Positions 8,391 to 16,241 of a DNA stretch of 22,792 bases are shown here, in pieces. Location of the stretch: NCBI GenBank assembly GCA_964631255.1, contig CAZVWS010000033.1, positions 1-22,792 of the forward strand, read 5' to 3'. The first letter of the stretch is position 1. The number at the start of each line of letters is the position of its first letter. The position numbers were made by a program, and so were the translations under genes. The notes beneath the pieces were generated by a model. The model saw only the letters and a list, made by a program, of their open reading frames with translations, did no database searches and was not told the DNA's origin. Source of the DNA: JBGZFC01 sp964631255. GTDB lineage: Bacteria > Bacteroidota > Bacteroidia > Bacteroidales > Dysgonomonadaceae.

Positions 8391-8514
8391 CTGTCGATTG
8401 TATTTTTTAATGTTTATTTTTTTCTGCTTAGTTCTCCTATAATCTTAAAACACAAAATAGTTTTTTTTGTTTTACAGAAATTGGTAAAAATGCTATTATT
8501 CCACTCTTTTTTTG

Positions 8515-9351
8515 TTAGTTGGTGTTTGCTTTTTTTATCCAATCGTTGGCAATATCGGCATCATAGCCCAACTGTTTTGCTTTTTCAAAATCAATTTTTG
8601 CTGCAAATTTATCAAACTGCTCCAGTCGCAATCGTCCGCGAAGGATATAAAAAAACGGATTTGCTTTTTCATCTCGTTCAATGGCTCTTATATCGGCAGC
8701 GGCTTTGGCTGTTTGCCCGGTGTTCAGATAACACTCGGCACGATTGAGATAATAAATGGAATTTGCCTCATATATTTCGGAAGCGATAATCTCGGAATAA
8801 ATCATTTCGGCATTTTGCCAGTCGTTGTCCAATTTTAGCAAAAGTGCTTTACTCAGTTTGGTAAATAAGTCATTGGGAGCGACACGTTCAGCAGAGGCAA
8901 AATCGGTTTCTGCCTGAGCACGATTTCCTTGCTGCAGATAAAGCAATCCGCGACGGTAAAGTGCTTCGGTATCTGACGAATCTATTTGCAACAAGGCGTT
9001 GTAGTCTTCCAAAGCATCGTCAAAACGCTCCATCTCTACCAAAAGCGAAGCTCTGTTATGCAAAACCAACGGTGCATTTTCCGTGTTGCTCAAAGCTGCT
9101 GTGAAGGAAATATATGCTTCGTTGTACATTTGTAGTTGACGTTGAATAATGCCTTGATTGAGCAACAGAACAGAATTGTTTTTATTAGTCGGATCACTTG
9201 CCATGGCATTGTTCAAAGCAAGGGAAGCACTATCGAGTTGGTTTGTCTCAACAAATTGCATGGCTTTGGATATCCATTTGTCGTAATCGGTGGATTGAGC
9301 CCGGAGAGACAAAGCTGAAAAAAACAGAAAAACACAATAAATATATTTCAT
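8515..9351 (-). CDS. Exported tetratricopeptide-repeat (TPR) protein
   Basis: A 278-residue protein with an N-terminal signal peptide (basic MK, hydrophobic stretch to about residue 17, then RAQS), so it is probably periplasmic or surface exposed. The mature part is made of consecutive TPR-like helix pairs. Repeats are visible around ALNNAMASDPTNKNNSVLLLNQG, ALEDYNALLQIDSSDTEALYRRG, QAETDFASAERVAPNDLF and AAADIRAIERDEKANPFFYILRG. TPRs bind protein partners and no enzyme domain is present. It is divergent from mscS across a 195-nt spacer and lies upstream of the YpfJ-like peptidase. The partner and function are unknown. Confidence 0.85.
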   Translation of the reverse strand: MKYIYCVFLFFSALSLRAQSTDYDKWISKAMQFVETNQLDSASLALNNAMASDPTNKNNSVLLLNQGIIQRQLQMYNEAYISFTAALSNTENAPLVLHNRASLLVEMERFDDALEDYNALLQIDSSDTEALYRRGLLYLQQGNRAQAETDFASAERVAPNDLFTKLSKALLLKLDNDWQNAEMIYSEIIASEIYEANSIYYLNRAECYLNTGQTAKAAADIRAIERDEKANPFFYILRGRLRLEQFDKFAAKIDFEKAKQLGYDADIANDWIKKANTN

Positions 9352-9403
9352 ACCGATAAAATTATTGAATAAAACAGAAACCTACCCAAAATAGGCATCT
9401 CGA

Positions 9404-9435
9404 TTGCAAATGTAAACTCTTTTTTTGTATTTTTG
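9404..9435 (+). promoter_or_regulatory. Probable mscS promoter
   Basis: TATTTTTG at 9428-9435 matches the TAnnTTTG box; upstream only a weak TTG (9404-9406) is found with 21-nt spacing. The -7 box lies within an inverted repeat GTAAAC (9412-9417) / GTTTAC (9435-9440), which could be an operator or chance in AT-rich DNA. The predicted leader is about 105 nt. Confidence 0.45.
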
Positions 9436-9546
9436 TTTACTTAAAATGGTAAAGTGGCGAAAAATGCGATAATTTCTGTTCAATTTTGCAACCTTTTGCC
9501 TGTTTTTTATCTGACAGCTAATCAATAAACATAATAACGAAACGAT

Positions 9547-10476
9547 ATGCAATTTATTCAAACTACCAATTTAGTCGATTCTCTTCAAATGCAACTGCAA
9601 CAGGCAACCACCAATCCCACCTTGGGAAAACTGCTAAAAGATGGTAATTATGAAACTTTTGCTGAGAATATTCTGGTTTGGTCCATAGATTTTGCCGGTC
9701 GTTTGGCTTTTGCTTTCATCTTGTTTGTAGTTGGACGATTTCTGATTGGCAAACTCAGTAAAATTATCCGTCGAATCATGGACAAACGCATGATGGACAA
9801 AACATTGAAAGGTTTTCTGGATAGCGTAATCATTACGTTGCTCTACGTAGCACTGTTGCTGATAATAATTAATACCGTAGGTACAAAAACCATTTCAATT
9901 GCAGCCCTCATTGCATCGGCAGGGTTGGCCATTGGCTTGGCGGTGAAAGACAATTTGGCAAATTTTGCCGGCGGGGTAATGATATTATTCAACAAACCAT
10001 TTCGCACGGGCGATTATATTACGGCACAAAGTTTGGAAGGTACGGTCGAAAATATTGGTATTCTTTATACAACGCTCAAAACATTCGACAACAAAACTAT
10101 TTTTATCCCAAACGGACCACTTTCTACCGGAAATATTATCAACAATAACAGCAAAGATGGGTTGCGCAGAACCGATATCACCGTGAATATGGAGTACGGA
10201 TGCGATATTGACGAAGTAAAAAGTTTGTTGATGGATATTGCCAACCAACATCCGTTGGTACTGGACAATCCCGTCCCTTTTGCTCGCATGACCAAGATGA
10301 ATAACAGCTCGGTAGATTTCACTTTCAGAGTTTGGACACGAATTGACGATTTTTGGGGTGTAAATTGGGATTTAAATGAAACCATTTACAAACGACTTAG
10401 TGAAAAAGGACTAAACGTTCCATTCCAACAAATGACCGTTCACATAGCAAATGACAACAAATCGGCACCGGAGTAG
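9547..10476 (+). CDS. mscS: MscS-family small-conductance mechanosensitive channel
   Basis: An inner-membrane channel that opens under membrane tension and releases solutes during osmotic downshock. It has 309 residues, close to E. coli MscS (286), with a slightly longer N-terminus. Membrane helices are at about 47-68 (TM1), 92-112 (TM2) and 115-147 (TM3). TM3 carries the Gly/Ala-rich pore pattern AALIASAGLAIGLAVKDNLANFAGG. The beta domain follows with PFRTGDYI...LEGTVENIGILYTTLKTFDNKTIFIPNGPLS, the family signature, and then the alpha-beta C-terminal cage domain. It stands alone on the plus strand between a divergent TPR gene and rho, and no terminator is obvious after it. Confidence 0.93.
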   Translation: MQFIQTTNLVDSLQMQLQQATTNPTLGKLLKDGNYETFAENILVWSIDFAGRLAFAFILFVVGRFLIGKLSKIIRRIMDKRMMDKTLKGFLDSVIITLLYVALLLIIINTVGTKTISIAALIASAGLAIGLAVKDNLANFAGGVMILFNKPFRTGDYITAQSLEGTVENIGILYTTLKTFDNKTIFIPNGPLSTGNIINNNSKDGLRRTDITVNMEYGCDIDEVKSLLMDIANQHPLVLDNPVPFARMTKMNNSSVDFTFRVWTRIDDFWGVNWDLNETIYKRLSEKGLNVPFQQMTVHIANDNKSAPE

Positions 10477-10505
10477 CACTTTTTGTACAAAAAATCATTA
10501 CAAAT

Positions 10506-10536
10506 ATTTCTAATTTCAAAAAAAACATTACCTTTG
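10506..10536 (+). promoter_or_regulatory. Probable rho promoter
   Basis: TACCTTTG at 10529-10536 is an exact TAnnTTTG box. TTTC at 10507-10510, 18 nt upstream, is a near match to the -33 box. Transcription would begin near 10543, leaving a leader of about 350 nt before rho. Confidence 0.6.
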
Positions 10537-10891
10537 TAGTCGAATCTACAATTACTCAACGAAAACATACTTCTGTTTTTCGACTTGGGTATCAAAAAAG
10601 AAATCTACAGTTCTTTAGTTTTTATCAAGATTTTATCGCACTCATTTTTTTGATAATCCTAATAACTTTTTAAACAAACAAATTATTTTTTTCAGCTGTT
10701 ATTGATATGCTTTTTTTGCTCGTTTCTGCAAGTTTTGTTCTCAACTGTTGTGCCTTACATTCATTGGGTTGATACAAAAAGCATCTTAAAGAATAAAATC
10801 AGTACAGAAAAAAAACATTTCAGACAGTTTCTAAAAAAATCAACATTACTTATTCAATTGACAACCATAAAAGTATCAAAATACATTTCAA
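10537..10891 (+). other. Long untranslated leader of rho
   Basis: The 415-nt interval between mscS and rho holds no convincing gene. The first part holds the promoter, and the remaining roughly 350 nt would be the rho leader: AT-rich, T-rich in the middle, with no strong hairpin or known riboswitch that I recognise. A 66-codon frame from a TTG at 10702 overlaps the rho start but has no recognisable features. Long leaders upstream of rho often serve autoregulation by Rho-dependent termination; that is inference here. Confidence 0.5.
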
Positions 10892-12829
10892 ATGGCATAT
10901 AATATCATCGAGCTTAACGAAAAGCTAACCAAAGATTTACGCGCACTTGCCAAAGACATGGGCATAAAAAGACCTGACGCTTACAAAAAAGAAGAGTTAA
11001 TTTACAAAATTCTGGATGAGCAGGCTATTGCCGGAACCAAAAATCTGAATTTGAATGACAGTCCAAAAAAACAAGATTTCAAACACAAACCCATAAAAAA
11101 GGACAAAGAAAAAGCACCCAACGTGCCTACAAATAGACCCGAAAAACCAATCGAGAACAATACTTCTTTTGCTAACAACCAAAAAGAGAATCGATTGGCA
11201 AAGTCGGAAATTAAACTATTGGAGAAAAAATCGGAAAACAGACCAATACAACAGCCACAACAGGTAAACAAGGAAAAACCCGAAGTGCAGCAACAAAACC
11301 AACCGACGGACACTACGCCCAAAACAACTGTAGAACCGATCAAAGAACAAACCAAACCGACTGCATCCGAAACCAATGTACAAAAGCCGACACAGCTGGT
11401 GTTTCGCTCCAGTAAATTTCGCGAACGCGAAAAAAAAACGGAAACTCCGCCCATCACTCTACCTCCGGTAGTAGCGGAAGGAGCATCGGATGAGGAAGCT
11501 AAACCAACGATAGATTTTCAAAAAATTGCTTCGGAAGAGAAAACCTCGCTGTTGCAAGAATTGGTTACGCCTGCTCCCATTCAGCCACGTCAGCAACAAG
11601 CACAATCGCAACAGCAGCAACCACAAGCTGCACAACAAATGAACGGGTCAAAACAACCATCGCAGCCACAAAATAATTCACAGCAAAAAGAGAAAGAACC
11701 GGCTTACGATTTCGACGGAATATTAAATACTTCGGGTGTATTGGAAATAATGGGCGACGGATACGGATTTTTGCGCTCATCAGACTACAACTATATGTCG
11801 TCGCCCGATGATATTTATGTATCGCAATCGCAAATTCGCCTGTTTGGACTCAGAACCGGAGATGTGGTAGAAGGACCGATTCGTCCGCCGAAAGAGGGCG
11901 AAAAATTCTTCCCGCTGGTAAAAGTAGATAAAATTAACGGACGCAAACCCGACGACGTGCGAGACCGAGTGCCTTTCGACCACTTGAAACCGCTCTTCCC
12001 CGACGAAAAATTCAACCTGACAAAAGGACACAACGACAATCTTTCGTGTCGCGTGGTAGATATGTTTTCGCCCATCGGCAAAGGACAACGAGGACTGATT
12101 GTGGCACAGCCGAAAACGGGTAAAACCATGTTGCTGAAAGATATAGCCAATGCCATTGCCGATAACCACCCGGAAGTGTACATGATAATTCTGCTTATCG
12201 ACGAACGCCCCGAAGAAGTTACCGACATGGAGCGCAGCGTGAATGCCGAGGTGATTGCATCTACCTTTGACGAACCGGCAGAACGCCACGTGAAAATTGC
12301 CGATATTGTGCTCAACAAAGCACGCCGCTTGGTAGAATGCGGACACGATGTGGTTATTTTGTTAGACTCCATCACACGCTTGGCACGCGCCTACAACACG
12401 GTTCAACCGGCATCGGGCAAAGTGCTTTCGGGCGGTGTGGATGCCAATGCTTTGCAAAAACCAAAACGCTTTTTTGGTGCAGCACGTAATATCGAAAACG
12501 GCGGTTCATTGACTATTATTGCCACGGCTCTTACCGAAACCGGCTCAAAAATGGACGATGTTATCTTCGAAGAATTTAAAGGAACGGGCAACATGGAGTT
12601 GCAATTAGACCGCAAACTTTCCAACAAACGAATTTTCCCTGCCGTGGATATTGTTGCTTCGAGCACACGCCGCGACGAGCTGCTTTTGTCGGAAGAAACA
12701 CTCAACAGAATGTGGGTATTGCGCAATTTCCTTTCGGATATGAACTCGGTTGAAGCGATGGAATTCCTTCTAACTCGCTTACGCAGAACCAAGAACAATG
12801 AAGAATTTTTGATTTCGATGAACGATTAA
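10892..12829 (+). CDS. rho: Transcription termination factor Rho with large disordered insert
   Basis: A hexameric RNA-dependent ATPase that ends transcription. Residues 1 to about 45 form the Rho N-terminal helical domain (IIELNEKLTKDLRALAKDMGIKRPDAYKKEELIYKILDEQ, in two parts). Residues about 46-272 are a low-complexity insert rich in Lys, Pro, Asn and Gln, most Gln-rich at 231-265. The cold-shock-like RNA-binding domain follows (GVLEIMGDGYGFLR at 282-295, then DIYVSQSQIRLFGLRTGD). The ATPase core has Walker A AQPKTGKT (405-412), LLIDERPEEVTDM (434-446) and the R-loop region SGGVDANALQKPKRFFGAARN. At 645 residues it exceeds E. coli Rho (419) by almost exactly the insert. It is preceded by a long leader and followed by its own terminator. 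Confidence 0.97.
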   Translation: MAYNIIELNEKLTKDLRALAKDMGIKRPDAYKKEELIYKILDEQAIAGTKNLNLNDSPKKQDFKHKPIKKDKEKAPNVPTNRPEKPIENNTSFANNQKENRLAKSEIKLLEKKSENRPIQQPQQVNKEKPEVQQQNQPTDTTPKTTVEPIKEQTKPTASETNVQKPTQLVFRSSKFREREKKTETPPITLPPVVAEGASDEEAKPTIDFQKIASEEKTSLLQELVTPAPIQPRQQQAQSQQQQPQAAQQMNGSKQPSQPQNNSQQKEKEPAYDFDGILNTSGVLEIMGDGYGFLRSSDYNYMSSPDDIYVSQSQIRLFGLRTGDVVEGPIRPPKEGEKFFPLVKVDKINGRKPDDVRDRVPFDHLKPLFPDEKFNLTKGHNDNLSCRVVDMFSPIGKGQRGLIVAQPKTGKTMLLKDIANAIADNHPEVYMIILLIDERPEEVTDMERSVNAEVIASTFDEPAERHVKIADIVLNKARRLVECGHDVVILLDSITRLARAYNTVQPASGKVLSGGVDANALQKPKRFFGAARNIENGGSLTIIATALTETGSKMDDVIFEEFKGTGNMELQLDRKLSNKRIFPAVDIVASSTRRDELLLSEETLNRMWVLRNFLSDMNSVEAMEFLLTRLRRTKNNEEFLISMND

Positions 12830-12855
12830 CAACAACGTTCTCCAACAAATAATAG

Positions 12856-12887
12856 AAAAAACAGCAAAACAAACTTGCTGTTTTTTT
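12856..12887 (+). terminator. Rho-independent terminator after rho
   Basis: Arms CAGCAA (12862-12867) and TTGCTG (12875-12880) enclose a 7-nt loop and are flanked by an A run (12856-12861) and seven T (12881-12887). It begins 26 nt after the rho stop codon. Confidence 0.88.
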
Positions 12888-12916
12888 GTTTTCATATACA
12901 AAAGAGTGCATGTAAC

Positions 12917-13501
12917 ATGTTCAACGAAAACGATTACGAAAAAGAGCTAAAAACCATCGATATAGAAAAAGCAAATAAACTGGGAATTTCACTTTTAATT
13001 CCGGTATTTCTGTTTTTTACCGCGCTGCATTTCATTTTGTGGAAAGATGAGTTGCTGCACTATTTTCGCAACGAATTTACCATAATGGATGCAGTAAGAA
13101 ATTTGGGGTTGTTTTTTATAGCCATGCTTCTCGGAATTGTGCTGCACGAACTCATTCACGGCATCTTTTTCGCCATGTTTGCAAAAAGGGGATTTCGGTC
13201 AATCCGTTTTGGCGTTTTGTGGCAGTATTTAGCTCCCTATTGCCATTGCAAAGAGCCACTTCAGATAAAACATTACCGGTTAGGCGCGCTTGCTCCGGCA
13301 ATATTTTTAGGTGTTATCCCCACAATAATCGGATTAGTTATCGGCAGGTATTTGATAACTTTTTTGGGAATATTTTTTATCGTAGCTGCCATCGGCGATT
13401 TCATGGTTATTTATCTACTCAAAGATGAAAAATCTACCGATTATGCGCAAGACCATCCATCGGAAGCGGGATGTTATATTTTTAGAAAAAAAGTGATTTA
13501 A
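12917..13501 (+). CDS. DUF3267 membrane protein, putative zincin-like metalloprotease
   Basis: A protein of 194 residues with about four membrane segments (roughly 22-42, 60-80, 124-144 and 146-168). The motif HELIH at 77-81 sits in the second hydrophobic segment, and a GD pair at 160-161 in the last one could give the third metal ligand, as in membrane-embedded metalloproteases. This pattern matches the DUF3267 family, described as putative zincin peptidases; activity is not proven. The ATG at 12917 is chosen over an upstream TTG at 12875, because the latter lies inside the rho terminator and would place a nonsense peptide before MFNENDYEKEL. The DUF6157 gene follows after 16 nt, so the pair is probably co-transcribed. 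Confidence 0.8.
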   Translation: MFNENDYEKELKTIDIEKANKLGISLLIPVFLFFTALHFILWKDELLHYFRNEFTIMDAVRNLGLFFIAMLLGIVLHELIHGIFFAMFAKRGFRSIRFGVLWQYLAPYCHCKEPLQIKHYRLGALAPAIFLGVIPTIIGLVIGRYLITFLGIFFIVAAIGDFMVIYLLKDEKSTDYAQDHPSEAGCYIFRKKVI

Positions 13502-13517
13502 AATAACGTAAACAAAA

Positions 13518-13931
13518 ATGAAAATCCATTCAACCAATTACACCAATACGTTTATTGAAGTGGCAGAAGACACGAAAGCTACGAGAGGCGAAATTCCACC
13601 GATAAAAAAAGAAAAATCGGTTGCCAATTACCAATACGAAATAATCAGCGAAAATCCGTACCTATTTGATTCTGACGATGTGCTATTTCGTATTCACGCC
13701 ACACGAAACGCGATAAACGAAGAAAATTATGCCGAAGAGCGGGCTCTATTTTTCTCGAAAGGACAACCTTGTTTTCGGACATCGCCACTCGCCAAACGTT
13801 ACGGCTGGGGTATTCATCACAACGAAAACGGCAAAATCGCCATTTACGGAATGGAAACCGAGGAGTATAAAAATTTGCTCGCCGACAGTCGCATCCAAAA
13901 AATGAAAGCGATGCGAAGCACGAAGAAATAG
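13518..13931 (+). CDS. DUF6157 family protein
   Basis: A small soluble protein of 137 residues without signal peptide or membrane segment. It matches my recollection of the DUF6157 family. The N-terminus is NYTNTFIEVAEDTKATRGEIPP, followed by SDDVLFRIHATRN, a conserved FFSKGQPCFRTSPLAKRYGWGIH core (residues about 77-98) and GKIAIYGMETEEYKNL. Members occur as short stand-alone proteins in many bacteria and their function is unknown. The gene lies 16 nt after the DUF3267 gene, and its stop codon directly abuts the stop codon of the convergent truA, with no terminator visible between them. Confidence 0.8.
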   Translation: MKIHSTNYTNTFIEVAEDTKATRGEIPPIKKEKSVANYQYEIISENPYLFDSDDVLFRIHATRNAINEENYAEERALFFSKGQPCFRTSPLAKRYGWGIHHNENGKIAIYGMETEEYKNLLADSRIQKMKAMRSTKK

Positions 13932-14681
13932 TTATTTCCAAATACTGTCGGGATAGGTTACATCTGCCAGAAAGAGCGCGTGCCCCGGAACGGAATCGCC
14001 TGCAACAGCACGGTTTTTGGCTTCAATGATGCGGCGCAAACCTCGTTCATCCAATCGTCCCCTACCCGCTTCCAAAAGTGTTCCCACAATGGCACGCACC
14101 ATGTTGCGCAAAAAGCGGTTGGCACGAATGGTAAAAATAAAATCGTCGCCATCCTGCTCCCAATGAGCAAATTCTATCACACAATTATTGGTTTTCACAT
14201 CGGTATGCAGCTTGCTGAAACTGGTAAAATCGCGGTATTCTTTCAAGATGGGACACAGCGCATTCATAGCCTCCACATTGGGTTGGAAGAAAATACGGTA
14301 TTTTTGCTCGCCGCCAAACACATCTTTTTTGGTTGTCAAGTAGTAATGATAGGTCCTCGAGGTTGCAGAAAATCGGGCATGCGCATCCTCAACTACTTGG
14401 CGGATATTATGGATAGCGATGTCGCGAGGCAGAAAACTATTTAGTTTTTGCACCAATTGATTTTCGTCCAATTTGTTATGACCGTTCCAATCAAAATGGG
14501 CAATCATTTTTCGGGCGTGCACACCGGCGTCGGTTCGTCCGGCACCCACTACGTCAATCTTTTCTCGTAAAATAGTGGAAAGGGCATTTTGCAACGTCTC
14601 TTGCACACTGTTGCCGTTGGGTTGAATTTGCCAACCTACGTAGTTTTTCCCGTTATATGAAAGTGTGATAAAATAGCGCAT
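13932..14681 (-). CDS. truA: tRNA pseudouridine synthase TruA
   Basis: The enzyme makes pseudouridine at positions 38-40 of the anticodon arm of many tRNAs. At 249 residues it has typical length. The N-terminus RYFITLSYNGKNYVGWQIQPNGNSVQ and the catalytic motif GAGRTDAGVHA (46-56, nucleophile Asp51) identify it clearly. The conserved second-half segment RFLRNMVRAIVGTLLEAGRGR is also present. It is the downstream neighbour of the DUF5715 lipoprotein gene on the same strand (54-nt gap) and meets the DUF6157 gene stop to stop. Confidence 0.97.
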   Translation of the reverse strand: MRYFITLSYNGKNYVGWQIQPNGNSVQETLQNALSTILREKIDVVGAGRTDAGVHARKMIAHFDWNGHNKLDENQLVQKLNSFLPRDIAIHNIRQVVEDAHARFSATSRTYHYYLTTKKDVFGGEQKYRIFFQPNVEAMNALCPILKEYRDFTSFSKLHTDVKTNNCVIEFAHWEQDGDDFIFTIRANRFLRNMVRAIVGTLLEAGRGRLDERGLRRIIEAKNRAVAGDSVPGHALFLADVTYPDSIWK

Positions 14682-14735
14682 CCGGTTTTTCGGAATAGAA
14701 TGTAGAAAAAAAAATTGTAGAAAATCGAATTTGAT

Positions 14736-15422
14736 TTATCGCACTGTTATATGGAAACAAGCCTGTTTGCGTTCGTGTTTCACATAGCAGCGTTCTTTCT
14801 GTTTGAAATCGAAAAGCACTTGTGCCAAAACCAATTTCAATCGTTCGGGCGAAACAATGTTTGCCGAATCGGGATCGACCTGTTCAAATCGTTTCCACGA
14901 AATATCAAACGTGGTGCCATACCGATGCGTAGAATTTTCGCTGGCATTGATATTTCTCCTGCTCAGCGTGGACATATCATCATCGGTGCGTAGCACACTG
15001 GTAAGATAGAGCCGATGCATGGGAATATTTTTACTATAAAGTGAATCGCGAAAACTTTGCGCAATATCGATGAATAATTGAGTTGCCGCCGGCACTAAAA
15101 AAGGAATGGAGTGCGTCAGATTGTAGATGCGGTACAACTCCAATGCATCGGGTAAGCGAACCAGTTCGTTTTGTAGATGCAAAGTGTCGTTACGCGACGA
15201 TAAAGGTGAAACTCCATTTTCTAAAGCTGCCGCCAAATGCAAATCTTGCAAGTCGTTAAATTCTTTGTTGTAATTCCCCGTGAATCGTTGTTTTCTGACC
15301 GAAAGCGAATGAGGAATCAGTTCGTCAATTTGATTGGTGTTTGCTTCGCTTTTTTTACAAGATGGCAGCAACAAAACCAACAAAAGTAAGACACAAAAAA
15401 GCGGATGTATTTTGTTTGTCAT
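14736..15422 (-). CDS. DUF5715 lipoprotein with M15 peptidase-like metal site
   Basis: A 228-residue protein with a lipoprotein signal: hydrophobic segment 8-20 and a lipobox-like LPSC with Cys22, so it is likely anchored in an envelope membrane facing the periplasm. The C-terminal half resembles the Bacteroidota family DUF5715. It contains TSVLRTDDDMSTLSRRN and then STHRYGTTFDI (164-174), which fits the SxHxxGxxxD zinc pattern of M15/VanY-type peptidases (His166, Asp173). A terminal FHI puts a third His at 224. The catalytic Glu expected three residues before that His is Ala221, so the protein may bind peptidoglycan or metal without hydrolysis, or use another residue. The start lies 9 nt from the stop of the exonuclease gene, pointing to one transcript with dnaN and the exonuclease. 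Confidence 0.72.
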   Translation of the reverse strand: MTNKIHPLFCVLLLLVLLLPSCKKSEANTNQIDELIPHSLSVRKQRFTGNYNKEFNDLQDLHLAAALENGVSPLSSRNDTLHLQNELVRLPDALELYRIYNLTHSIPFLVPAATQLFIDIAQSFRDSLYSKNIPMHRLYLTSVLRTDDDMSTLSRRNINASENSTHRYGTTFDISWKRFEQVDPDSANIVSPERLKLVLAQVLFDFKQKERCYVKHERKQACFHITVR

Positions 15423-15431
15423 ACAAAAAGT

Positions 15432-16202
15432 TTACTTATTCATTTCGCGCAACTTAATTTTGGTAAGAATCTGTTTGGTATTCAATGGAAAATCGCCTTC
15501 CATCATCCACGAATAGTAGCTCGGTTCGTTGCGAAAAACTTCGGTAACGGCTTTGCCCTTGTGTTTGCCAAAATTGAAAACCTCTACTCCTTTTTCGTCA
15601 AAGACCATTCTTCCACCAAAATCTACATTGTTGTTGAAGCTGGAATATTCTTTCGAAAGTGTTTCTATATCGTTTGTCAAATCGGGATACCTATCTAATT
15701 GTGATTTCAACACCTCGTAGGTTGCAACCGTATCTGCTTCGGCAGAGTGGGCGTTATCTAAGGTTTTATCGCAATAAAATTTGTAGGCGGCTTCTAAAGT
15801 ACGTTGTTCTTTTTTGTGAAAAATGATTTGTACATCCACAAATTTGCGTTTGCTCATATCAAAATCTACCCCCGCGCGAAGAAATTCTTCGGCAAGTAAC
15901 GGCACATCAAATCTGCTCGAATTGAATCCTGCAATATCGCACCCTTCCATCATTTCTGCCAACGATTTGGCTATCTGTTTAAAAGTGGGACAATCTCTCA
16001 CATCGTCATCCGTAATACCGTGTATGGCAGTTGCTTGTGCCGGAATTGGCATTTCCGGATTGATGCGTCGCGATTTCACTTCTTCTTTTCCGTCGGGATA
16101 CACTTTCAGAAGTGCTATTTCCACAATTCTATCTTTTACGATATTGATGCCCGTTGTTTCCAAATCGAAAAAAACGAGGGGATTTTTCAGGTTCAGTTTC
16201 AT
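15432..16202 (-). CDS. DnaQ-like 3'-5' exonuclease (DEDDh)
   Basis: A 256-residue exonuclease of the DnaQ/epsilon superfamily that removes nucleotides from DNA 3' ends. The DEDDh residues are visible: FFDLETTG with Asp13 and Glu15 (Exo I), NSSRFDVPLL with Asp99 (Exo II), and AHSAEADT with His152 and Asp157 (Exo III). The C-terminal part, about 205-256 (FNFGKHKGKAV...YYSWMMEGDFP...TKQILTKI), resembles the small C-terminal module of RNase T/ExoX-type exonucleases rather than the alpha-binding tail of E. coli epsilon. Whether it is the replicative proofreading subunit or a repair exonuclease is open. It lies 39 nt downstream of dnaN on the same strand, a pairing that fits clamp-associated function, and 9 nt upstream of the DUF5715 gene. 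Confidence 0.9.
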   Translation of the reverse strand: MKLNLKNPLVFFDLETTGINIVKDRIVEIALLKVYPDGKEEVKSRRINPEMPIPAQATAIHGITDDDVRDCPTFKQIAKSLAEMMEGCDIAGFNSSRFDVPLLAEEFLRAGVDFDMSKRKFVDVQIIFHKKEQRTLEAAYKFYCDKTLDNAHSAEADTVATYEVLKSQLDRYPDLTNDIETLSKEYSSFNNNVDFGGRMVFDEKGVEVFNFGKHKGKAVTEVFRNEPSYYSWMMEGDFPLNTKQILTKIKLREMNK

Positions 16203-16241
16203 TGTTTATGAATTATTTTTTTAACGGATTAACACCTCTTG

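Noticed and set aside
10702..10902. 66-codon frame upstream of and overlapping the rho start, possible leader peptide
   Set aside because: It begins with TTG, has no recognisable domain or ribosome-binding site, and is composed as expected from AT-rich leader DNA. The overlap with rho is interesting but unsupported.
12875..12916. Extended N-terminus for the DUF3267 protein from TTG at 12875
   Set aside because: The extension lies in the 3' arm and T run of the rho terminator; the ATG at 12917 gives a normal protein start.
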